64,000 nt of DNA from Haliclona indistincta (GCA_964017065.1 OZ024787.1:714875-778874); one strand, 5' to 3'. Counted from the stretch's first letter, positions 24,201-36,410 are shown. The notes: generated from the letters alone by a model not told the origin. Numbers and translations are program-made.

Positions 24201-27200
24201 ATTAGTTAGGCACTGAAAAAACTTACCATCCTCCAACATTTGGAACTTGATAACTTCCCCTGGTCCAGGAGCCACTGTTACAGCAGCAACGGTACAGGTG
24301 TAAGTGTAGTATGGATGAAGGTCAGAGATGGTCAGAGACAGCTCTGTTGATGTGTACTGCAGCACTGAACCGGTTTCAGCTGCCACTAGTAGTATTGAGT
24401 AGAACTGGATGACTCCATTCTGCAGGTCGGCTTGTGGCGGACTCCATTGAACTGTTGCAGTAGAGCTGCTATTGACAGTTGAAGACAAATTTAGTGGAGG
24501 GCCTCCAGGAACTATACATTTAAACAAATTATAGTTAAACATGATGCAGATAAACACTAACCATCAATCTCAGTTGCTACCATAATTGCTCCTGTATAAG
24601 GTCCCACGGCAATAGTGACAGCTGCTATATAGCAGGTGTATGTTCGATGAGGTACCAGATTATCGATAGTGATCTGAGTTTGATCAGTTGATATTTGATT
24701 GGTGTAGCCTGATGCTGGTTCACTGATGTTGATCAGGTACTGTCTGATCAAGCCGTTCTGATATTGCAGTGACGGAGGATCCCATGAGAGGTGGACACTG
24801 GTTGATCCTACTGGTGTTCCACTAGCATGCTCTGGAGCTCCACTGGGTGCTGATAACACAGCAATATCACACACATGCAATAATTTTTTTATTGTAATAG
24901 CTAACTATTTCTAACTAACCTGTTTCTTGTGTCTGGATTAAGATGAGAAGACTGAATGGCCCATTTCCAGCTGATGTCTGAGCTGCCACGACACATATGT
25001 ATGTTGTGAAGGGCTCAAGGTTATTGATGACCAGACTAGTAGTGAAAGAGCTATACTGTGTTGTCACTAGTGTGTCAGAATGTGTGACATTGATGATGTA
25101 TCCAGTGACAGCTCCATTCAGTAGCCCAGGTTCAGGAGCAGTCCATGCAATTGTAATCGTATATGGTGAATTCGATGATCCGGTCACCCCAGTCGGTGAT
25201 CCACTTGGGCCTGAACAACAGCACACATTATTCACTGATTCTGTACTTTATTGTATTAAACTTACTTGATACTGGCAGTTGTACAAGGGATATGCTGCTG
25301 TAAGGGCCTGTTCCAGTTGTTACTGCTGCAACCTGAACTCGGTACATGTAGTTAGGATGGAGACCGCCCACTGTCACTGACAGCCCTGTCACAGAATGTA
25401 CGATTTGAGTTGAGCTAGTTTCTACTTCAAACAGCTGCACACTGTAGCTGGTGATGATCCCATTCTGGACATCATCTTGTGGTGCCTTCCATGTAACAAA
25501 CAGTGAGGTAGCATTCAATGCAAGAGTGGAAACATTTAATGGAGGACCAGTCGGAACTGCAGAAAAATCTATAAAACGAACATGCAGTAACAGACACTAT
25601 GTACCATCTTGTGGTAGTTGGAAGGTGACTAAAGCTGCTGGTCCAGAAGCAACAGTTACTGCAGTCACAGTACAGGTGTAGGTGTAGTATGGATGGAGGT
25701 TGCTGATGGTGATAGAGTGTTGGGTTGATGTGTACTGCAGCACTTGGTTAGTCTGTGCATCCACTAGCTGGACGCTGTAGTGCTGGATGACTCCATTCTG
25801 CAGGTCTGGTCGAGGAGGATTCCACTGCAGGGTTATTGATCTACTACTAGTAATGAGAGTGGACAGGTTTTGAGGTGGACCAGCAGGTGCTGAATAGAAT
25901 AGAAAATAAGTTAGAATTTCGCTATACATTGCTCAAGCTAAACATACCATCTTCACTTGTCCTGATAACCACAGAGCCATATGGACCCAGTGCCACTGTA
26001 TGAGCTGCCACAGATAGTGTGTAGTCATAGTTTGGCTGTAGATTATTCAAAACAATTGTGGTTTGTAGGAAATTTTGATGTTTTTCGATAGTTGTGTTGG
26101 TCTGTTGCTCAAAGACGAGGATAGTGTAGGACTGAATCAATCCATTTTGTTCATGAGAGAGAGGAGGAGACCATGACAACTGGATAGAAGTTGAGCTGAC
26201 CACACTTCCACTAATGCTCTGTGGAGGACCACTGGGAGCTGAAAAGGTAAAAAAATCAACTTTATTTATATAGCTACCTGTACTTACCATCAGGTGGTAG
26301 TTTCAGAATAAACTCATTAGAGAATGGTCCAGGTGCTATAGTCACTGCTGATACTATCACAGTGTGTGTGTAGAATGGATGAAGATCATTCAGTGTCAGA
26401 CTCAGGGATGATGTCTTGAACTGGAGGTTTGCTTGTGACTCTGCCACAGACACATTGACAATGTAGTACTGGATGATACCATTAGTATGATGAAGCAATG
26501 GAGGACTCCATGAGATAGATAGAGAAGTAGAATTTAAAGAGGAGACAAGAATAACTGTTGGAGGACCACTTGGAGCTAAAGAAATTATCGTATGAGATAG
26601 GATATTCTGTCAGTATGTTCTATCTCTCACCATCTTGAGGGGTTTGTATAGTAGCTGCATCACTAAATAGTCCCTGGCCTACTGTAACAGCTGCTACTGA
26701 TACTTGGTATTGATAGTGAGGGTGTAGGAAACCCACTGTTAGTGATTCCTCAGTAGTGTTGTATGTTAGTGTAGTGTTAGTAGTGACTTCATACACTCTC
26801 ACAACATAGGACCTGATGATACCATTCTGACTACCTTGAGGAGGAGCTGACCACTCAATATCGAGAGAAGTGGAGGAAGGAGCCTCCACTAACACATCCT
26901 CTGGTGGAGCTGTTGGAGCTGCATGTATACAAAATAGATTGTAACATGACAAGTGCTTGCAGCCTGAGGCAAGAGATTGTACACCTACCAGATTCCACTG
27001 TTTGGAACGCCAGCTTGGCAGAGAATGGTCCCATTCCCACTGATGTGTTTGCTGCTACACTGCACTCATAGGTAGTGTATGGATCCAGAGACACAACATT
27101 GAATGTGTTTGAGCTGGTCATATATACATCCTTGTCGCTGGTCTCTGTGTTGATCACTTCTACAGTGTAGACAGTGATGACTCCATTTTGATCAGCTGCA

Positions 27201-30200
27201 GGAGGAGGACTCCACGATAGTAGTACACTTGTAGAGCCTTGTACAGTTGAGCTCAGACTAGTTGGTGCACTAGAGGGTACTACGGAGAGGTAATATCAGT
27301 AATACTACAGACTATGTCAAACTAACCATCTTCTAGTGTTGTAATGGAGAATAAAGTAGAGTATGGTCCTGAATCGATTGTGTATGCTGCTATTCTAAAG
27401 GTGTATTCATAAGCTGGATGGAGATTATCAAGCACAGCAGATTCATCGGGAGATGTTGTCTGGAACGTGTTTCCCGTCTGGATTTCTGTAACATTTATTA
27501 AGTAGTTTCTGACAATCCCATTCTAGTCTTCTGACGGGAGAGAGTCCCAACTTATCTCAATCATTGTAGATGTGACAGTAGATGATTCAATGTTCATAGG
27601 AGCACTAGCTGGAACTGTATGCAAAAGGAATATGAGGTTTCGTCATTTTTAAAATAAATATAGTACACTCACCATCTTCAGGCATTTGAATAGTGATGTT
27701 CATCACAGGTCCACTACCGATAGTCACAGCAGAGATACTGCATGTGTAGACGAAGTGAGGATGTAGACCTGACACCAGTAGCTGTGTGCTAGTTGAGATA
27801 GTGCTCAGAAATATTGTATCTGTTGCTAGTTCATAAACTGTGATGGTGTAGTGTTGTACGACTCCATTGACCAGCAAGATGCTAGGAGGATTCCACTGCA
27901 ACTGTAGCGTAGACGAGAACGTTGTTGATACATTCAACTGCTCTGGGGGTCCGGATGGCACTGTAAGCATAAAAAAAACAGAACACGTACATCAGTACCA
28001 ATTGCAACCTATTAAGCTATTATTCACAGTGATGAAGCTAATCATACCATCTTGAAGTGTGGTGAATTGCATGCTGGTAGTGAAAGGTCCTTCAGAAACA
28101 GTAGTAGCAGACACATTTTATCTGTACTCTGTGTATGGTGAGAGGTTTGTGATGTTGATTTTGGTGTTGGTAGTTGAGTAGGATGCCATAGTTCCTGTCC
28201 TAGTGTTCTCTAGAATTACCGTGTATGAGCGAATGATCCCGTTAGCATCTGATGCCTGTGGTGCACTCCATTGAATGAACACTCCTGTAGAACTCTGTAC
28301 ACTCTGAGACACTGATTGAGGAGGAGCTGATGGAGCTATAGAATCAAAAGAGTTGATATAAATTTGGAGCCAGCAACAATAACAAGGGTTTATCAAACCT
28401 GCTTCATCAGTGACAATGGTGACAGCATCAGTGTATGGACCCTCTCGCACAGTGATGGCTGTTATATAGCAGTGGTAGGTGTAGAATGGATGCAGATTGG
28501 TGATAGTGATCTGTGTTTGATTGGTTGTCAGTTGAAAGAAGGTGCCAGTCTCTGCATTAGTAACATTGATGCGGTAGCCATCGATCTCGCCATTATGATG
28601 CTCTAGTAAAGGAGGGTCCCAAGCAACATGAATAGTGTCTGGACCACCAGAAACACCAGTAGCATGCTCAGGGGATGCACTGGGAGCTGCATAGTGATCA
28701 TACATAAAGACGTTTAACTTATGCAAGCTTTACACTTTACCTGCTTCAAGAGTTCGCAGGAAAAAGAGATGACTGAATGGTCCTGTGCCGATGGCAGTTC
28801 CAGCTGCTACAACACAGATGTACGTTGTGTAAGGCTCCAGATTAGTGATGTTAATACTAGTAGTAGTGGCTGTGTATTGTACAGTGACTAGTGTGTCTGC
28901 GTGAGTAACATTCACAATGTACTCTACAATCTGTCCGCTCTGCTCATTCAAAGGAGGAGGACTCCACGTTAGGTATATTGAGTACGGTGTGGTTGAAGAA
29001 CTTGTGAGATCACGTGGAATTCCACTGGGTACTGCAAGAGAGAAGCATGGTCACCACAGTATGAGCTCTTAGTATAAAATTCTTACCATCTTCAGGTAGT
29101 GTAATTGTGATGGTTGGTGTGTATGGTCCAGCAGAAACTGTGTAAGCTGACACTGAGAAGAGATAGGTAAATGAAGGTACCAGTGACACAACGATGCCGG
29201 TTGTTGTGGTGGTCTCCGCGATGGTGTATTCTCCTGTTTGTACTGCAGTAGCATTAATGAGATACTTCCGGATTATTCCATTGTGGTCTTCAACAGGAGG
29301 AGGTGTCCACTGCAGAGCAACAGTACTGGAATCTACCGAAAAACTAGTTGTAACAACTGGAGCAGTGTTTGGTGCTGTGGAAGAAAAAAGAAAATCAAAT
29401 AAAAGTTATGCATGTATTGGTAGTGTCTCTTACCGGCTTCATTAGTGGTTGTGGTGAACACTTGTGTAAAGGGTCCTAGTCCGATTGATGTTGCAGCAGC
29501 TATTATACAAGTGTAGGTAGTGAATGGCTGTAATCCACTGATAACAATGCTGGTAGTAGTGCTAGTGTATTGGAAGACCTCCCCAGTTCCAAGCAACGTG
29601 ATGTTTATCACGTAAGACACAATGATTCCATTACGATCCGATAGTGGTGGAGGATTCCATACCAAGTTGAGAGAAGTGGGCAATGGGCTGGTCAAAGTAA
29701 AAGTAGCAGGTGGACCACTAGGAACTAATGTACAAATTCAAGTATTGTATCAAATTATTATTTGTTTTTTGCATACTTTCTTCGTCAGTAGTGATAGACA
29801 TCGGTGTTGAAAATGGTCCCAACCCAACTGTTGTTGAAGCTGCTATTTCATATCGATAGGTGTATGCTGGATGGAGGGACTGTAGAGAGTAACTGGTGCT
29901 AGTGGATGTGTACTGGAACACCATTCCTGTTTCGATCTCAGTGACTTGGATCACATAGTGAGTGATGATACCATTCTGGAACTCATAGAGAGGTGGCGAA
30001 CAGTTAATGACGAATGACCTCGAGCTAATACTTGTACTAGTGGTTGTAGCCGGAGATGCAGCTGGAGCTGTTGACCAAAATATGAAATAACTTAATTTTT
30101 TGTTTGCTCTTACCATCTTGAGGGGTCATCACAGTAAAGATGGGTCCATAAGGTCCAGTCCCAGCACTAGTCTGAGCTGCTATGATGCAGACAAAAGTTC

Positions 30201-33200
30201 TAAAAGGGCTCAGTGAGTTGACTGTCAGTGACGTGGTGTTTGAGAAAAGAAGAAACGTCTGCCCTGTCTCAATGACAGTTACGTTGATCACATATGCAGT
30301 CACTACTCCATTCTGATCTCCAGCTGGTAGAGAATCCCATGTAAGAACAGCAGAGTAAGGAGATGACACATTTGCAGCAAAGTTGCCTGGTGATCCTTGT
30401 GGAGCTATAAAGAGACACAAAACAAAATAGTCCAATTGTAGTGCATGTGATAGCTTACGAGCTTGAGGAGTTTGGATACTTATTGAATTAGAGAATGGAC
30501 CAGTCAGCACAGTGAAGGCAGCCACACTGAATGAGTAGTCGTAGAAAGCGTGAAGAGAGGATATAACAGTGGATGTGTTCTGTGACACCACAGTATAGAA
30601 CGTGTTTGTTTGACTTTCAAAATATCTTATAGTGTAGTTTCTTATGATTCCGTTTCGGAACTCAAGTGGGGGAGGATTCCATGAGACAGCAACCGTTGTA
30701 GGATTTACAATGGAGACTGTTAGACTCAGTGGGGCAGCGGTGGGTGCTGTATAGAAATAGTAATTGTGATTGCTTAAAAAGCTACTGGATGTTCTCTTTA
30801 CCATCTTCAGCAGTTGTGATGGTGAAACTGCTGCCAGTCGGTCCCAGTCCAATACTAGTTGCAGCTGCAAACACAAACAAATAGTTGTAGTGAGGATGGA
30901 GTCCAGTTAGTAACAGCCAGGCGTAGGTAGTGTTGTACTCGGTGAGTGTTCCGCTCTCTAGCTCAGTTACATTCACCAAGTAGTATCGGATGATGCCGTT
31001 CTGGTGCTCCAAGGCAGGAGGTGACCAGGTCATGTTGACGGTTTGAGACGTTGTCACTGCTGAGATGGGATTCAATGGAGGACCAGTTGGAGCTGTAATG
31101 AAACATAAAGTAATACCTCAAAACAAGAATTCACATGATTTCATACATTCTTCGTGAGTCAGAAGACTAATCGTGTTAGTGTAGGGATGTGTTATATTAG
31201 TCACAATGGCAACTCTACATATGTAGGTGAAATATGGGTGGAGAGATAGAATGGTTGCATGAGACTGAACAGCAAAAAATGTCCAACTTCGTGAAGTTTC
31301 AAGTTCATCAATGTTCACTAGGTAGTGATCCAACTGAGAAGCCAGTCCCATAACCAGAGGCAGATTCCAATCCAAGCTTATAGAAGAAGAGCTTATTACT
31401 TGACCAACAAAATTGATCGAAACATCTACAGAGAAGGAATGATTATAAACACATGCAATAGTATAATGCTCTTACATCCTGTAACATTCAAAGTGAAGGT
31501 GCTTGAGTGCGTTACTGTTCCATTCGGCAAGATGTTGGTACCAGTACAACTATACACTCCTTCATGACTGTCTTCGACTAACGAGATTGTCAGGGTACTT
31601 GTTTTAGTGAGATTATTGCCATTGATATCCATGGTCTGTGTCTGGACCGATGAAGACGCTACCAGCAACACTCCGTCTTTGAACCAGTTGACCTGAGGTG
31701 CAGGCTTTCCTGTCACATTACACATGATTGTAAAACTTTGTCCAAAGCTGCTCTCAAAGTTAGATGCCAGTGGAGTCACCATCACAGCCTCTGTATAAGT
31801 AAACACAGCAGGTTATAATAATAATTATTACATAGTACGTCATCTTTCACCAATCAGATTGCTCTATTCGAGGGCATTAATGTAGGTTATTGACCGCGCG
31901 TATCGTTTTCTATAGCAACAGACCGTTGCGTCTTTGCGATTTTTAAAAATTCGCGATGTTATTGCGCTCACAGAGATGAACTATGTAATAAATCATTTAT
32001 TGCCCTACACAACTCGGGCAATAACCGACATTTAATGACCGCGGGAAAGTCGGTTGCCCTCGTACAGTCTCGGGCTGCGCCCTCGACCGTAACTCGGGCA
32101 AACGACTTTCCCGCGGTCAATAATGTCGGTTATTGCCCTCGCTTGAGGGCAATAACTAATACTTATTATTATTATCATTGCCGATAGGCAATGATATGTA
32201 GGGATGACCTCGAACTAAGATGGCGGCTACTCATGTGTGAAAATGAGTTTTTAATTATTATAACTGTTAATTTAGTCAAGGATGCTTGTCAGACTACCAA
32301 AATAATATTCTCACACCATAGTTTTTGTCTATCATGCAGAAAAGTTAGCAAATCAGGATAAGGCCTTTTAGGCTATGAATGAATGTGCTTTTCATGGAGG
32401 CTTTGTTGAAAGGAAACATGAATATTTTAAGTATGGAAGGTGTGTGCTTATTGTATTTAACTAACCAGTAGATGTGTCGCCGACCTCAGCACTAACTTGT
32501 ATAGTGCTGTTACCAGAAACACCTTCAATTGCTACAAACACTGTATTCCGACTGCCGAGTGGATCGAGAGCACTGATGTTGATGAAGGCATCTTCGTATC
32601 CACTGGTCTCTATTTTGACATCGTGCAGCGCTTCATTCGGTGTCTGCACCACGTTAGAAGCGTACAAAACAGCAGTTCCATTGTTAGATACGTTAAGCTG
32701 GATGGTAATTCCCATATTTCCTTGTGGTACGTTGTATTGTACATACTGTGACTGGCCTTGCCCTACCATGCTGGATACCATCTCGGTAACTTCGAATTCT
32801 GGAGAGGCTGTGAAAGAAAGAAACGACAATGATGTATCACGTACCAAGTCACTACATTATATACTTACCAGTACAAGCCTCATTGCTGATGGTCTGTTGA
32901 AGGTTAGCTAGCAAGGCACTGTTGAAACTGGATATAAAAGCAACATATGTAGGCTCAGATGCAATTGCATTTAGTTCTGCTGTGTTGGCGCCAGATATTC
33001 CAATGGCAAAGCCGATTATTCCAGCAGCATGAAGTGCATTTGCAGCTGTTACTGTTTGAGAGAAACTGTTAGAATATCCATCAGTGACTACGATTGCAAC
33101 CCTTGGAATTCCCTGACTTGAAGGCCTGGCTCCTACTGAACTGGTGAAACCTCTCTGACGAAGTGTATTCAATGCAACAGCTGTATTAGTGCCACCACTG

Positions 33201-35253
33201 TTGTATGGAATACTGTTGATTGCACTCAATACTGCTGATTTGGTACTGTATGTGTTTAGGTAAAAACGAAACGTTGAAACAGATGCGAAAGAGAGTAAGC
33301 CAATCTGTACATCATCTGGACCAATAGTGAAGCTGTTGGCAATATTATAAGCAAAGGTTTTCATTAGCTGGTAGTTACTGTATCCAACACTTCCGGACTC
33401 ATCCAGAAGGAAGTAAAGATCCAGTCCATTGACACTGCACTCTGTGCGGAAAAATTGAGTAACAAGAAAATTAAAAAGATTTCTGTCGAAGTCAAGAGGA
33501 TGTAGGGTTTTGAAATCTACCACTAGCTGGTCCACAATGTAAACCAACAAGGAACAAGCATGGAATGGTAACACGATTGGCTTGCTAATAAAAGACCATA
33601 GATCCATACATCAGTGGCTGCTGTGGTTGACTATAGCTAGTTCAGCTAGTTACTGTTGACTGACACCTGACGTGCATTCAGATTGTGACAAAATATTGAT
33701 TAGTCTTATGTACAGCCACTGATGTAGAGATCTATGGTCTGTTATTAGCAAAGTCAATCGTGTTACCATTCCATACTTGTTCCTTGTTAGCTTACATTGT
33801 GGACCAGTGGTAGATTTCACAATCTTACATCCTTTTGATTTCGATAGAAATCTTTTTAATTTTTCTTGTTTGTGTCCTCAGTGAAGTGCAGTTCAATATC
33901 ATGCACGTACTGAGCCGTCTTTGTTTCCACCATTGGTTTAGTTTTCTTGTTGTTGATGGCTTTTCTTTGTTATTAACAATTTTAAACTTGTAGCTAAAAA
34001 TAATTGTTATGCTGTACATACCAGCTCGCCTACGCATACGAGCCACGCCCACGCTTGTTTGTAGACCTGTACGGTGGTTATAATTATCAGGAAAGCGCAG
34101 AATTGTGCGAGCTTACCGTTCTTCGAAGACTCCAGACAAATATGTGTTCTCCGTGATCTTTACGGCGCGGCGATACTCAAGCTAGTGCTTGGTCACGTGC
34201 GCTAACCACTGCTTGGTCACGTGCGTATTGCGCAATCACTTAGCTGACAATGGATCACGATCGAGAAATCGCGGAATTTATATCGCCGTTTCGCTAAAAA
34301 CAAAGTTCAAAAGGCACATTCCGGGAGAATTTCACGACTGTTCATGGGTGTTTTGGTCTAGGCATTGCTCGCGTAAAGACGCTAGGCGCGCTGAAGAAAG
34401 AAAAAAGAAACTGAGAAAGAAGAAAACCTGAAAATCGAACCTGAAAATCGGTGAAAATCGAACCTGGACCAGGTCAGTCACTTTAGTAACAATTTCGAGC
34501 AATCTCCTTGCTACTGTAAGATGGGGCAAGACTAGATAGCAGATCTAAGTGTCTTTGGACGTATAAAATTCATCGCCAGGCGAAATATGAGCGTCTGAAC
34601 GCTAATGCATTGTACGTAGCCGCCATCTTGTTTTTTCCGTTCAACCCTAAATAGGGAGGCACTACCGTGCCTCCCTAATAGAGTACTGACATGCACATGT
34701 AAAAATGGACAAATTTACCTTCCAATGCTTGCAGAACGGTTACTGCACTTGTGAAGTCTGATGTAGTTCCACTGTTTGACGTGTATTGGTTCAACCAGTA
34801 TGATGCTTGACCGTTGATATCATTACCTAGTGGAATGCTGGTTGATATGAGGTAGAGATACAGTCTTGCAGCAAGAGCTGAGTAGAGAGGTTTGCGGAGA
34901 TCCACCCACTGAGTAGTTGACCAGGTGATTCCAAACGAGTTGTTGATGCCATTTATGAGCGTAGAACTGGAGTTAGTTTTAGTTTGCAGAAACTTGGATT
35001 CGCTCAACTGCCAGATTCCACCGTTGTTCGTTGGAGTGTACGTGTCGGCATCGTTGCCGTCTCGAGTTTCAACGTACGCGATACGACGAAGCATCTGATT
35101 GTCTGCAGAGAAAATTTTCGCATTGGTTATTTTTGCGAGACATGCCTGGACGACTGTAGTCCCTTTGGCTTCGGGGACAAGGGTGAGGTCCACCTGTGTA
35201 TGCGCAACCCCTAGGAGAGCGGCGCAGCACAAAAGCACAGCAACCGTCTGCAT
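20684..35253 (-). CDS. Giant VWA/Ig/28xFN3 single-pass receptor, 39 exons, two in-frame stops
   Basis: Spliced length is 10,656 nt (3552 codons), with every junction GT-AG and in phase. Order: signal peptide and lysozyme-like domain, VWA, a beta-rich domain, Ig, 28 FN3 domains, TM, then a ~145-aa tail. Ectodomain junctions are all phase 1 until the last FN3, which is split. Introns in the FN3 array are tiny (many 35-60 bp). Exons FN3-10 and FN3-12 each contain one in-frame stop (TAA at 28120-28118; TAG at 27525-27523) inside otherwise open, well-conserved domains. Both are 288-nt symmetric exons, so skipping either keeps the frame. The gene is therefore a skipping locus, a young pseudogene, or affected by sequence error. 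Close in style to adhesion or recognition receptors; no catalytic intracellular domain. Confidence 0.85.
21297..21435 (-). other. Receptor transmembrane exon
   Basis: The exon encodes a run of about 25 hydrophobic residues (IVVPIVVVVVVLIIVILLSV...) followed by the basic stop-transfer TRRGHTRKK. This defines a single-pass type I topology with the N-terminal signal peptide. Confidence 0.9.
27523..27525 (-). other. In-frame TAG in exon FN3-12
   Basis: It falls at the position where sister domains have the Q of QNGI, so a single C-to-T change (CAG to TAG) explains it. The rest of the 288-nt exon and both splice sites are intact. Confidence 0.85.
28118..28120 (-). other. In-frame TAA in exon FN3-10
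   Basis: It follows YTEYR, where sister domains have C, V or S leading into the F-strand. Downstream codons (NVSATTVSEGPF) remain FN3-like to the donor. Confidence 0.85.
31476..31790 (-). other. Receptor Ig-like domain exon
   Basis: A single exon encodes an I-set type fold: FTIMCNVTGKPAPQVNWFKDG carries the first Cys and Trp, and EDSHEGVYSCTG the DxGxYxC-type motif. It links the VWA half to the FN3 stalk. Confidence 0.9.
31810..32240. mobile_element. GC-rich palindromic MITE-like insert in receptor intron 3
   Basis: Arms at about 32015-32060 and 32095-32139 are near-perfect inverted copies (ACCGCGGGAAAGTCG / CGACTTTCCCGCGGT) around a 34-nt loop, with ATTGCCCT-type termini repeated outside. 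The right flank carries GGGATGACCTCGAACTAAG plus TGGCGGCTAC, also found at 15151-15182. The family is not recognised. Confidence 0.65.
32466..32807 (-). other. Receptor exon 3, beta-rich domain of unclear family
   Basis: 114 residues, rich in beta-branched and Asn residues, with a VFVAIEGVSGNSTIQVSAEVGD ending that resembles pre-peptidase (PPC) C-terminal-like beta-sandwiches. The assignment is tentative. It sits between VWA and Ig. Confidence 0.5.
32869..33441 (-). other. Receptor von Willebrand factor A domain exon
   Basis: 191 residues. A complete MIDAS is visible: DESGS (DxSxS), the threonine in NSGGTNT and the aspartate in TDGYS. Metal-dependent ligand binding is expected from the family. 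The frame runs open upstream into transposon DNA, but the acceptor at 33443-33442 marks the true exon edge. Confidence 0.9.
33463..34678. mobile_element. Fold-back element, family A copy 1 (receptor intron 1)
   Basis: Arms at about 33463-33610 and 33715-33872 are inverted copies around a ~100-bp loop. A ~800-bp body follows, ending in the hairpin GGGAGGCACTACCGTGCCTCC and CTAA before T. The left arm stops only ~20 bp from the VWA exon acceptor, so transposon sequence supplies that intron's pyrimidine-rich end. The body carries the short frame MDHDREIAEFISPFR. Confidence 0.8.
34719..35253 (-). other. Receptor exon 1: signal peptide and lysozyme-like domain
   Basis: Residues 1-19 form a signal peptide (MQTVAVLLCCAALLGVAHTQ). 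The following ~155 residues contain RRIAYVETRDGND and NNGGIWQLSESKF, reminiscent of the catalytic Glu helix and GGIWQ/GLMQ turn of transglycosylase/lysozyme folds, then DLRKPLYSALAARLYL. I recall similar modules in invertebrate secreted proteins. The family call is inference and activity is unknown. Confidence 0.6.
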
Positions 35254-35715
35254 GATGATGATAGCTAGCTAGATTACACTACTCCCAGCCAGCAATGCAG
35301 TAAAACGACTAACACTGGTAGTCGGATATATTGCAGTGAATTTATTGACTGAGCCCGACGGCGCGTAGCGCCCGAGGGCTAGGTCAGGCGGCGTTTACAC
35401 GTATACGATCAGTCCAAAACGGGGGTTCAACTGCATGTTTTTGCTGTTTATACTAGCTGTTTGGCCGTTTTGCCAGCGGAAGTAAATGGAATGTGGGCGT
35501 GGCGTTTTCGTGGTAGCGCTAGCACTTGCTCATACGCATGAACCAGCGAAGGACAAGCGACTTTTCCTTGATAAATGTCGTTTCATGGCTCGTGCTAGTA
35601 TTCTCTGCGAGTATGAAAGGTGAGAGGTGCTCATATCAAAAGTGCGTGTCCGTTTTTGGTGAGTTTACACTTTACATGTCTCCTTTTTCCATAAAATGTG
35701 CGTCTTCATCGTATC
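35254..35715. promoter_or_regulatory. Upstream flank of the receptor
   Basis: No gene is recognised. The first 100 bp upstream of the minus-strand start are the presumed promoter, with no obvious TATA box. GC-rich stretches with CpGs lie at 35345-35400. Confidence 0.4.
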
Positions 35716-36319
35716 CTAGCCTCGAACCAGGCTCTTTTAATTTGTGTGGGTGGAAAAAAGAGCCTGGTACACACTGTCTGCGCATGCTCCAAATCGCGCC
35801 GGAATTCCGGCGCGATAGGAAACTATCGTGCACGTTTGTAATACGCGCCACGAAATTTTACGTCATCGCTTACTGGTACTGTGGATCTCGCTTCAGAACA
35901 AGTTTTGGTCTTCTTTATTGAAAGTTCTGCTAACTACATTAGTAATACTGTACAGGCAAGGCAGTAGTGAGCGACAAGTGTAGGCATTAGGTACAATAAC
36001 AGCGATGTTTCTACTGTCGTTGCTTTGCGCGTTTATCGTTCAGCAGATCAGCTTGGTACTTTTGCTAGCAGCAGTTCAGTATATGTGGCTGTCAAAACTA
36101 GCTCTATTTTCTTGAAAGGTGAATGATCTACGTTAGAATTGCGTTAGCTAGAAGCCGCCATGTTCGTTTCCTTGACCACACCCTTCGTCCCGCCTGCATT
36201 GGTAATTATTATTTCGTCATATCCGTCCAAACCACGTGAATTTTACGCACATGCGCAGACAGTGTGTACCAGGCTCTTTTTTCCGCCCACACAAATTAAA
36301 AGAGGCTGGTTCGAGGCTA
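35716..36319. mobile_element. ~600-bp MITE with ~70-bp inverted ends
   Basis: CTAGCCTCGAACCAGGCTC... at 35716-35787 is inverted at 36250-36319. The arms share the module GCCTGGTACACA and GCGCATGC with the hairpin at 53279-53433, which suggests one family. No coding capacity is recognised. Confidence 0.7.
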
Positions 36320-36410
36320 CATCGCATCCGTGTAAACGAAAGGCCTAGACGTTTTTGCCAAAAATCGTCGCCTTGTAAAAAGCATTATTATGTGTTAGTT
36401 ATCATGTGGA

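Larger units (their letters stand above)
21483..31425 (-). other. Array of 28 fibronectin type III domains
   Basis: One exon per domain for FN3-1 to -26: 31425-31147, 31092-30802, 30746-30459, 30404-30114, 30067-29777, 29724-29434, 29374-29087, 29031-28741, 28686-28399, 28335-28048, 27960-27673, 27614-27327, 27279-26989, 26918-26631, 26575-26288, 26238-25948, 25889-25605, 25556-25266, 25210-24920, 24849-24562, 24511-24227, 24181-23891, 23839-23555, 23496-23191, 23138-22764, 22709-22341. FN3-27 is split (22293-22090, 22038-21937), as is FN3-28 (21880-21639, 21582-21483). Typical markers are the tryptophan in LxWxPP, the QNGII turn and the LxPxTxY motif. FN3-25 and -26 have long insertions. Many sequons suggest heavy glycosylation. 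Confidence 0.9.

Noticed and set aside
32474..32911. 145-codon plus-strand frame opposite receptor exons 2-3
   Set aside because: It is the antisense shadow of real exons and crosses their splice sites.
33463..33607. N-terminal extension of the VWA frame
   Set aside because: The sequence is the family A transposon arm; a good acceptor at 33443-33442 and the phase of exon 1 place the exon edge inside the open frame.
34189..34431. Arg/Lys-rich frame in family A copy 1 (also 61841-62035)
   Set aside because: It is repeated in transposon copies with frameshifts between them and has no recognisable domain; treated as element body.
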